Positions 34,521 through 41,316 of a DNA stretch of 64,000 nt are shown here, piece after piece (position 1 is the stretch's first letter; every line of letters begins with the position of its first letter). This DNA is from Ilyomonas sp964249755 (GTDB lineage Bacteria > Bacteroidota > Bacteroidia > Chitinophagales > Chitinophagaceae), in contig CAXUDB010000002.1 of the NCBI GenBank assembly GCA_964249755.1, forward strand, positions 558,001 to 622,000. Reading direction: 5' to 3'. The translations under genes and the position numbers were made by a program. The notes beneath the pieces are model-generated. The model was not told the DNA's origin. It did not search any database and saw only the letters and a program-made list of their open reading frames with translations.

Positions 34521-34590
34521 ATAAAAGCTACCTTGGCTATTAATGTGTTTATTAAGTTTTGAACAGGAAGACGTCTCTCGCCTCCGGGGC

Positions 34591-34928
34591 AGATCGTTGT
34601 AACAGGTAAGCTCTGCTTCGCAGAGGGCATTTGCCGTGTCGAAACCTCCGGCAATAACATCACTGCTCCCGTAAAGAGCATCGAAAGGCATAAACATCTT
34701 ATCGCAAGCCCCGGCTTCCGCATCGTACTTACGTAAAGAGCATCGTAACTTCCATAAAGAGCATCGAAAAGGTCACAACCGGCATTGCAGTGTCCGTTCG
34801 CGGCATCGAAACCGCCGCGCGTCGCATCGCAGTCGGTAGCTAATTCATCGAAACCGTCGTAAAGCATATCGAAAAGTCTGTAAACAGCAATGGCGTTTCC
34901 GGCATTCACTTCGCCGTCCGCGACAGCG
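34591..34928 (+). repeat. 21-bp tandem repeat array, GC-richer
   Basis: About 16 head-to-tail units, consensus near GCATCGAAAnnnnnnnTAAAG; examples GCATCGTAACTTCCATAAAGA (34740) and GCATCGAAACCGCCGCGCGTC (34803). Almost all are 21 bases; one at 34720-34739 has 20, which shifts the frame, and the first has 24. In the frame of the downstream domain the units read as heptads (KSIEKVTTGI, RGIETAARRI, KHIEKSVNSN) with one TAA at 34841. Minus-strand ORFs across it (FDALYGS-like heptads) exist because the period is a multiple of three. Confidence 0.85.
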
Positions 34929-35176
34929 AAACCGAAAAGCCCCTCGAAACCGCCACCATTTCTATTGTTGGCTTCAAAGAGCCATTCTCTGTCAACAAAA
35001 AGGGTGTGTTTGATATCAAGGTGCCCAAAGCCACCTACAACTTCACCGTCACGGTTCTTGGCTATGATACGTATCAGGGTACCGTTGTCCTCGATGCCAA
35101 CTTTATGCGCCGTGCTGAAGTCTTCGCCAAAAAAGCCACCCCGCCGCCTCCTAAAGCAATAAAAGCCGCAAAATAA
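34844..35176 (+). pseudogene. Remnant of a coiled-coil / carboxypeptidase-regulatory-like gene
   Basis: Frame open from 34844 to TAA at 35174-35176 without ATG, GTG or TTG near its 5' end. After the repeat-encoded heptads it reads VSGIHFAVRDSETEKPLETA, TISIVGFKEPFSVNKKGVFD, IKVPKATYNFTVTVLGYDTY and QGTVVLDANFMRRAEVFAKK, ending in a PPPPKAIKAAK tail. This is the pattern of the CarboxypepD_reg-like beta-sandwich (LETATISIVG.., KGVFDIKVP, V.GYDTY). A stop at 34841 and the 20-base unit upstream separate it from its probable N-terminus. A terminator directly follows. It may be a decayed gene or one needing frame switching. Confidence 0.5.
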
Positions 35177-35177
35177 A

Positions 35178-35215
35178 AAAGAGAGCCGAGCCTATTTACA
35201 GGCTCGGCTCTCTTT
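35178..35215. terminator. Bidirectional intrinsic terminator
   Basis: AAAGAGAGCCGAGCCT and AGGCTCGGCTCTCTTT, loop of six. It sits one base after the stop of the domain remnant and 64 bases after the DyP stop on the other strand; the minus side has the better T-run. Confidence 0.8.
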
Positions 35216-35278
35216 GATTTATAGAGAAGCCTCTCATCAAAATAAAATCACATCGCATGTATCTACTCACCCCTCACC

Positions 35279-36697
35279 TCATAGCGTTCCTAAATACCTG
35301 ACAGCCGTAACCGAAGGAAAGAAGAAATAAGCACCGCCTTTGGTATAAACAAACTTTTTTAAACCCGTGATGCATTGGCTCACAGGTTCATTTTGTATCG
35401 TAAAATTCTGCTCTTGGTTGTGGTCGGGTATTTCCCTCACACCCACAATCGGGTCGGGATCATTATACAGTTCTTTAACTCTTGGATAATTCGCCCAGGT
35501 ATATTGCACAAATTCATATTGCCTCGAAATATCCGCGTTGAAACAGCCAAACAGCAAACCTACTTCTGCTTCCGGCGTATGGTGCAGCGGCGAACCTTCG
35601 TAGGGTTCGCCATAAAATCGTCCCCTGCGCATAATACGATGGCGGCGGGATAATTGCAGCGATTCCTTCACGGTATTATCTTCAAACGTATCACGCGGGT
35701 TACACCGGCGCAGGTGCGAGCCAAAGGGGCAATTCAAGCCGTCTTTATCTATTGCATGGTAATTAAAGTCGTTGTCATTGCTTTCTTCCACAGAATGTGG
35801 ATCGGCAATGGGAAATTTGGCTACCGGCGCGCCGCTGGGCCAACGCCCCATCATCTTCGAAGCCAGCCAGATGCTTTGATCTACGTTGATACTATCATCT
35901 TCATTCTTTGTTTTTTCATTCATAAAATTCCAGAACGTATCTACATCCTGAGCCAGTTGCCGCAACACGAAATAAGACCCGTTTTTGCCAATATCCTTTC
36001 TGCCCGAGCCGGACGCATCTGCGGGCAACAGGTTGACATTCCCCTGCTCTTCGGCTAATAAAGGCGTATCTGGCAGCACGCCATATTCATTGGCATAGCC
36101 CAAAATAAACTCTCCCGCGCTTACATAATCTGTTGCCGGACCGGTCTTTCCGCTGCCCGTAATAATAGGTTGCGAGATGCCATCCCGAAACCCAAAATGC
36201 TCTTTATTGTAGGGAAGCGTCTGTCCGTCAAGATTGATAATTTCGGTTACACCAGACGCCTCAAATTGCTGTTTCAAACTATCGTAAAAATGGAGAGCGG
36301 TGGTTTGATCTTTTCCAAACACCATGAGCAGGATATGAACTGGTGAATTGTTCGGTCCGCCCCAGCGCCAGTTAGCGGGTGTGCTACTGTCATAATCGCC
36401 CAGCAGCCTCTGGCGGTGTGGCGTGGTCATGCCTTCCCTAAATTCCCGTAAGAAAAACTGTACGTTGCTGTTGCTCATGCCCAGCGCCCGAAGCCCTGGC
36501 GCCGTAAAAGCAATATTCAGGCAGGTTTCGGTGGGATGATGAACAGCATGGGTAAGGTTGTCGCTTACTGAACTGATAAACGATTTGGCGCCCGCCGGCT
36601 CTATCACCTGCAGCAGCACATAGCGTGAATACATCATGTGCTTATAGCCCCGGATGACATATCCCTGAATGTCTTCGAATTCTAACGTTTCGGTCAT
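35279..36697 (-). CDS. DyP-type heme peroxidase
   Basis: Oxidises substrates with hydrogen or organic peroxides. The distal GXXDG motif is present in FGFRDGISQP, the proximal heme His in CPFGSHLRRCNPR, and the distal Arg in RIMRRGRFYGEP. Two ferredoxin-like halves are visible (DIQGYVIRGYKHMMYSRYVL at the start). No signal peptide and no encapsulin cargo tail at the C-terminus (ends RYLGTL), so it is probably cytosolic. It is the last gene of a five-gene run whose members are separated by 2 to 26 bases, immediately after the duplicated-IHFARW membrane protein. The 472-residue length and the partners suggest lipid peroxides as substrate, which is inference. Confidence 0.92.
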   Translation of the reverse strand: MTETLEFEDIQGYVIRGYKHMMYSRYVLLQVIEPAGAKSFISSVSDNLTHAVHHPTETCLNIAFTAPGLRALGMSNSNVQFFLREFREGMTTPHRQRLLGDYDSSTPANWRWGGPNNSPVHILLMVFGKDQTTALHFYDSLKQQFEASGVTEIINLDGQTLPYNKEHFGFRDGISQPIITGSGKTGPATDYVSAGEFILGYANEYGVLPDTPLLAEEQGNVNLLPADASGSGRKDIGKNGSYFVLRQLAQDVDTFWNFMNEKTKNEDDSINVDQSIWLASKMMGRWPSGAPVAKFPIADPHSVEESNDNDFNYHAIDKDGLNCPFGSHLRRCNPRDTFEDNTVKESLQLSRRHRIMRRGRFYGEPYEGSPLHHTPEAEVGLLFGCFNADISRQYEFVQYTWANYPRVKELYNDPDPIVGVREIPDHNQEQNFTIQNEPVSQCITGLKKFVYTKGGAYFFFPSVTAVRYLGTL

Positions 36698-36699
36698 AA

Positions 36700-37968
36700 T
36701 CAGAATCGTTTTAAGAATTGAGCTGCTTCCTTTTCAGTTAAATTTTTCGACAGCTCATTCCGGATAAAAGTATTGTTGATAATGTTCTTAATGGACAGGT
36801 GTGGGTAAGCCGAATACCATACCTGTGTCGGGATTTCGTATCGCCGGCTCCAGGCTAAAAAATGCTCTTCGTCATAAGCGCCGCCGGTAAATAAAAAGTG
36901 CGTCTTTGGAAAGTTGACCGTATTGCTCCAGATGCCTGTTAAGCCCCAGCCCGACTTGTCTATAAAATCACCCAAATACTGTTGCCAGCTGCCATCGAAA
37001 TTGCTGAAGAAAAGCATGTGTTTTCCATCATCCAGCATTGTCCATCGCGCAAAGTGTATGGTGGGTATGCCCATGAGTTTGCCCTGCACAAACAAGAACT
37101 TAATCAGCCCTTTGGCAAACAATAAAAAAGCTTGTACGGTAAGGAGTCTTACCCTGCCTGGCTTCATCACCAGTAGCTGTGTAAACTGGTTTTGGTATTC
37201 CAAGTCTTCATATTCTTCCAGGCTTCTCATGTGCTCTTCCTTCACCTGGCTTGGCATCAGGGGTTCTGGGTTGTCATTCACTTCGTAAAAAAAATGAACG
37301 ATGAGTACCCAAAGGATAATCACCGGAGAAAGTACGAGCAAAATCACACCCAGCAATACCATGCCCGGCCAGCTCACGCCGGGTATGATATTGTGTTGTT
37401 TTGCCCAGGCAAAATCATGGTTTGAAAAGATATATTGCTGAACAGCTTTATGAATATCAGATGCGCTTTTATTCTTCCAGTTGCCGGTGCTTAAAAAGCT
37501 GCGGATGGCATTTCTCAATTCGCTTTCCTGCCTAATATCGGTGAGACTTCTCCCCGGCGCACCTACGTAAAAAGCCGAAGGCTTGGCACGCCACCGTTTA
37601 AGGTAGGCTTTGCGGCTTTCTGTAGTGCGCTCACCGGGCCGCGGGTAATCTATACAGTGCTCATACAACTGGTCTGTAAAAGTGCCGAGAAAACGGATGT
37701 CTGAAAGCGCATTGTAATGTTCTTCTCTCGGTCCATCAAACACAGAAGCAAAGATGAGCCGCGAAGAAAGAATATTCTCAAAGCTCTGGTCGGTTTCTTT
37801 TTTATCGCTGAAAATCCAACGGGCAAAATGAATGTTGTTAAGATTTTCAAACGGCTCTTTCTTATCCTTTTCAAGGTCTGACTTTAATTGCAGCAACAAG
37901 CGAGACAAAGTATCTTCATCTCCCTCTTTTACCGGCGTTACCAATGTCAATTCGTTTTGAACACTCAT
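36700..37968 (-). CDS. Membrane protein with two IHFARW domains, DyP partner
   Basis: I know of no described function. Two related halves flank a transmembrane stretch: NNIHFARW (46-51) followed by LIFASVFDG (to 79), and PTIHFARW (304-309) followed by MLFFSNFDG (to 326). Between them lies a hydrophobic segment, about 201-228 (PGMVLLGVILLVLSPVIILW), and possibly a second one near 280-293. The halves look like ferredoxin-like domains as in DyP or Dabb proteins, without visible heme ligands. It lies 2 bases before the DyP gene and 23 after the patatin gene, so it is in the same operon. It could deliver substrate from the membrane to the peroxidase. Confidence 0.7.
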   Translation of the reverse strand: MSVQNELTLVTPVKEGDEDTLSRLLLQLKSDLEKDKKEPFENLNNIHFARWIFSDKKETDQSFENILSSRLIFASVFDGPREEHYNALSDIRFLGTFTDQLYEHCIDYPRPGERTTESRKAYLKRWRAKPSAFYVGAPGRSLTDIRQESELRNAIRSFLSTGNWKNKSASDIHKAVQQYIFSNHDFAWAKQHNIIPGVSWPGMVLLGVILLVLSPVIILWVLIVHFFYEVNDNPEPLMPSQVKEEHMRSLEEYEDLEYQNQFTQLLVMKPGRVRLLTVQAFLLFAKGLIKFLFVQGKLMGIPTIHFARWTMLDDGKHMLFFSNFDGSWQQYLGDFIDKSGWGLTGIWSNTVNFPKTHFLFTGGAYDEEHFLAWSRRYEIPTQVWYSAYPHLSIKNIINNTFIRNELSKNLTEKEAAQFLKRF

Positions 37969-37991
37969 TCTGAAAAATTGATAGGTAAAAC

Positions 37992-38909
37992 TTATTCTGT
38001 TTTGGGTGCTGGTTGTGTGAGCTGGATGTAGCTCAAAGCGCCCTTTGCGCCCGAGGCAACAAGGTTGCTCATGTCTTGGTCGGTAAGTTTAAAATCGGTA
38101 GCCAAAATGCCGAGATCGTCAATGATTACAGTGCGGTAAACCTCGTCGCCGTCTTCATCAAAATCCTGATCCTGAACGTCCAATATAGATTCAAATAAAT
38201 GCCGGGCAAAATGCAGAAAAGTATCAAAACCCAGCGCATGTTTTTCCTTGTCCTGCTCCTTTGTTCGTAAGTAAAAACCAAGCGATTCGGCATTGGCTTC
38301 GGCAGGTGTATTGTAGAACCTTGCATCATCGAAAAAAGAAAGCGGGTAGTTAAACATCAACCCGCCATCTACATAAATATCATTGTCGGGTATCGAATTC
38401 GAAAACTGCCAGGCTTTAAAGAAAATGGGGATAGACATCGAAGCTCTTACGGCTTCGGCTATCAGCGCACCCGGTGTTTTATCAGCAGAAAATTCAGTTA
38501 CGGAATGCGTGTTCAGGTTGGTGGCGAATACATACAAATCAAGGCAACCCGCCTTTTTTGCATCGGCAAATGTAGAATCCCCGCTCAATCCTTTACCGGA
38601 GTTTTCCATCAGGTGAATCATCATATCTACAATGTATTGCCCGCTGTGCAAGCCGTAATGTGTGGCGATTCCGATAGGATTAAAGGCTTCCTCGAACTGC
38701 ATAAAATTGATGCCTTTCATGATTGTATAGATATGGTCTATGCTATATCCCAATGCATACATGGCGGCAACGAGTGCACCGGCCGATGTACCGGCCACGC
38801 GCTGTACATTGCCCAGCAAATTCCTCTTATCCAGCTCCTGCAATGCGCCCACAAAGGCAATCCCTTTCACGCCGCCGCCTTTGAAAGCCAGATTTTTTAT
38901 CATACGCAA
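37992..38909 (-). CDS. Patatin-like phospholipase
   Basis: Hydrolyses acyl esters of membrane lipids. The patatin set is complete: the oxyanion hole LAFKGGGVKGIAF (GGGxKG), the nucleophile elbow GTSAG with Ser42, and the catalytic Asp in VDGGLMFNYP. Its 305 residues form a single domain without signal peptide, so it acts from the cytoplasmic side. It starts 5 bases after the SRPBCC gene stop and 23 before the IHFARW protein. As the only lipase of the cluster, it is the plausible source of free fatty acid for the heme enzymes. Confidence 0.92.
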   Translation of the reverse strand: MRMIKNLAFKGGGVKGIAFVGALQELDKRNLLGNVQRVAGTSAGALVAAMYALGYSIDHIYTIMKGINFMQFEEAFNPIGIATHYGLHSGQYIVDMMIHLMENSGKGLSGDSTFADAKKAGCLDLYVFATNLNTHSVTEFSADKTPGALIAEAVRASMSIPIFFKAWQFSNSIPDNDIYVDGGLMFNYPLSFFDDARFYNTPAEANAESLGFYLRTKEQDKEKHALGFDTFLHFARHLFESILDVQDQDFDEDGDEVYRTVIIDDLGILATDFKLTDQDMSNLVASGAKGALSYIQLTQPAPKTE

Positions 38910-38914
38910 AAGAT

Positions 38915-39436
38915 TTATAAATCTCCTTTATCAGCCGGGCTATTTTCAATATTCGCTTTCGCGATGAGCAAGTTTTGCTGCATATATTTTTTGAAAAACA
39001 AATCCATAAATAAGGAAACGATAACAGCCGTAAAAGCATTTTTTGCCTGGAAAGTATAAGTCCAAACCACGTTTGTCTGGCTGCCTTCCGAAGAGAAGGA
39101 AAACTCACCGATAGCCATAGAAGCCAGGTTTTTTACGGTGCCGCTGAAATCGCTGATATGATACGAAAAAGAATCGTGTGGATGATAAGAAATCATCTCT
39201 TCCCGCAGCGTATCCCCATTGTCAAAATACAATGTTCGGCAAGCGCCCGGCATGGACCAGGGACCTTTGTGCGTCTCGTGTTTTACTACGGCATGAATGG
39301 GGCCGTACTTCTTTAAAAAATGAGTCAGCGATTCTTCTGCCGATAGATAATTAAAAACCGTTTCCCTGTCCGATGCAATGTTAATGGAAGCTTGTCTTGT
39401 AACAAGATCTTTCGATAGCGTTAGGGTTTCAGCCAT
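38915..39436 (-). CDS. SRPBCC (START-like) domain protein
   Basis: The helix-grip fold is suggested by the N-terminal strand and helix (RQASINIASDRETVFNYLSA), a repeated beta pattern (HKGPWSMPGACRTLYFDNGD, IGEFSFSSEGSQTNVVWTYT) and the long final helix. Such proteins bind lipids, sterols or polyketides in a deep pocket. At 173 residues it is a single domain. Fifth from last in the tight run with patatin and DyP, hence possibly a fatty-acid or oxylipin carrier. Confidence 0.75.
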   Translation of the reverse strand: MAETLTLSKDLVTRQASINIASDRETVFNYLSAEESLTHFLKKYGPIHAVVKHETHKGPWSMPGACRTLYFDNGDTLREEMISYHPHDSFSYHISDFSGTVKNLASMAIGEFSFSSEGSQTNVVWTYTFQAKNAFTAVIVSLFMDLFFKKYMQQNLLIAKANIENSPADKGDL

Positions 39437-39462
39437 AAAGAAAACGTTGGTAAGAAGGTCCT

Positions 39463-39915
39463 TTATTTAACCGCAAAAATTTTATATACCACATGGCCGT
39501 CTTCGTTATAAGAGCCATAACCTAAGCCCACCGTGTTGTTCAGCCATGCATACTGTGGCGCGGTGGTTTCGAACAACGGATTGGTGCGCCAGTAATAAGA
39601 AGAAGGATCGAGGTCTTTGCCCGCCGGCGAAAACAGTTTCTGCAATGTTTGCGGATCGGCGGCGCTCATGTAGCCACTATAAGTGATGTAAACAATAGCG
39701 CCGTCATCGGCTTTAATAGCAGCTCTTACATTAATCTGGTAAGAGGTGGGCGAAAGAAACAAGCCAAACTCGCCGCCGATGGGTAATACGGTTCCGGTTA
39801 CCTTGCCGGTGACGGTGCCGCCAGTAATGCCTGCCAGCACCCGCGGTCCTTCTATAAAAGGCGGGTTAAGTGTTGCGATAATCAGGAGAATTTCTTCTGC
39901 TTCTACTGTTTGCAT
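39463..39915 (-). CDS. DUF3237 family protein
   Basis: Key family segments: ITGGTVTGKVTGTVLPIGGE, INVRAAIKADDGAIVYITYS, then YWRTNPLFETTAPQYAWLNN and VVYKIFAVK. This matches the beta-barrel DUF3237 proteins, which resemble SnoaL/allene-oxide-cyclase-like barrels and have no known activity. 150 residues. It lies 26 bases upstream of the SRPBCC gene and 205 downstream of the catalase-like gene, so it probably opens the five-gene run. Confidence 0.8.
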   Translation of the reverse strand: MQTVEAEEILLIIATLNPPFIEGPRVLAGITGGTVTGKVTGTVLPIGGEFGLFLSPTSYQINVRAAIKADDGAIVYITYSGYMSAADPQTLQKLFSPAGKDLDPSSYYWRTNPLFETTAPQYAWLNNTVGLGYGSYNEDGHVVYKIFAVK

Positions 39916-40120
39916 GTTGGTTGGTTTTATTGATGAAATGAAGGGAAACGAAATGTGATTCTTGATTGCTTTATGCCTTTTGCTGCAAAAGCAGCGATAA
40001 CAAATATAGAAACTGATAGCGGGATTGAAGATACCGGCTGCAAATAAATTTCTATCTCCTTGCTTTTCGACAAAAGTGATAATCCGGAGTAAGCAACAGG
40101 ATGGCTTTTAGTAATGAAAC

Positions 40121-41137
40121 CTAAACGGCAGTCGGCTCTGTATAAGGCTTCCCATTATGCTGGTGCCTGAATTTAGACAAGGCTTCATAAGCCTGTTTAC
40201 GGGCGCGGTTAAAGCTTCCCAACGGGCGGTGTTCGGGTGATGAATGCCAGATGTCAAAAGACAGATTATCGCCGAATTCCAATTGCTCTGCACTATCGAA
40301 CACCTGTGGCGGAATCTTTATTTCTGCCAGTTTGAGGAAAGGCGAATGCCAGGCAACCGTCGGGTCTTCTATCGGCATGGCATCGGCATCGGTTTGAAAC
40401 TGCACATAAAAATCAAAACGGATTTCTTTCGTGCCTAACGTTTTAGCCATATTCATCCTGAGATAGTTGTCGGCCGTTGTGTTATCTGTGAGAAGCTCAT
40501 TGTCAGCCGAAGGTTTGACACAATATTTTACGGCAGTTGTATCGTTTCCAAACTGGTAAGGCTGCGTGCTGAAATAAGGAATTTGAAAAGGGTGCTGACA
40601 ATGGATGTTCGACCCCAAAAGCCGCTTCAGCAAAACCCAATGTTTGGGGTTGATAAAATATTTCAACAGTTCCAGCTTGTTCTTTGCGGTAGCGGCTTTC
40701 AGCGTTCGCCTGAACTGTTCAATATTCTTCGAAAAGAAAGTTTCGCTGCTCATCAGGAGGAAGTCCTGCGTCTGTTCAAAACGCTGGTCGTTCAGTAGCT
40801 TTTCGCCGGGCACATTCATCAGCTTGATAGCGCAGCCGCGGATGTCTTTTTTCTTATCCGGCTGCACAATGGTATTGGCGTTGGAAAAGCGTATCCATGC
40901 AGGATAGGTAGCCGCAGTTTTAAAAATGCCGACTCGTAACTCATTGGCTAAATCCGGCAGCACCGAGAATTCAGCCCTTACGCAGCCGTGCATTTTGGTA
41001 TGTACCTGCCGCAACATTTTTGTGTTGGGATATAAAGCCGTCAACTGGCTTTCCATTTCTCCGATCATTTCTAAGATGATGGCTTCTTCGCCCGGCTCGG
41101 GGTATTCTTTGCCGGGCTGTTTGCTGGATGAATGCAT
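40121..41137 (-). CDS. Catalase-like heme protein (y4iL-like)
   Basis: A short catalase-fold protein without signal peptide. The distal region RQVHTKMHGCVRAEF keeps the Val45-His46 pair (HTK as in catalase HAK). WIRFSNA follows (RFS), then RGCAIKLMNVPGE and FLLMSSETFF, where true catalases have the distal Asn in NNTPIFF; here it is Ser. The proximal site is kept as Arg313-x3-Tyr317-x6-Arg324. 338 residues is well short of a catalase (about 480). Relatives include coral allene oxide synthase, which converts fatty-acid hydroperoxides. It lies 205 bases upstream of the DUF3237 gene. Confidence 0.85.
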   Translation of the reverse strand: MHSSSKQPGKEYPEPGEEAIILEMIGEMESQLTALYPNTKMLRQVHTKMHGCVRAEFSVLPDLANELRVGIFKTAATYPAWIRFSNANTIVQPDKKKDIRGCAIKLMNVPGEKLLNDQRFEQTQDFLLMSSETFFSKNIEQFRRTLKAATAKNKLELLKYFINPKHWVLLKRLLGSNIHCQHPFQIPYFSTQPYQFGNDTTAVKYCVKPSADNELLTDNTTADNYLRMNMAKTLGTKEIRFDFYVQFQTDADAMPIEDPTVAWHSPFLKLAEIKIPPQVFDSAEQLEFGDNLSFDIWHSSPEHRPLGSFNRARKQAYEALSKFRHQHNGKPYTEPTAV

Positions 41138-41316
41138 AATTGTCGTTCGATGATTCCTTCGCAGGTTGTCTGCTAAATCATCTTGTTTTGTTTATGAAGT
41201 AATAAAATCTTCTAAATAATTGAACTAAAAAGTGGGAAAAAATTAAAGTTACCTAAAGACTCTTATACTAAACCTTGTGTATCTTATTTTCCTGCTGTCT
41301 TCATAGTTTTCATTTT

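Noticed and set aside
34484..34909. Minus-strand ORF with FDALYGS heptads
   Set aside because: It is a by-product of the 21-base period on the antisense strand; it has no initiation signal and the domain, promoter and terminator are on the plus strand.
35279..36697. Encapsulin cargo peroxidase
   Set aside because: DyP proteins are often encapsulin cargo, but the C-terminal targeting peptide is absent and no encapsulin gene is nearby.
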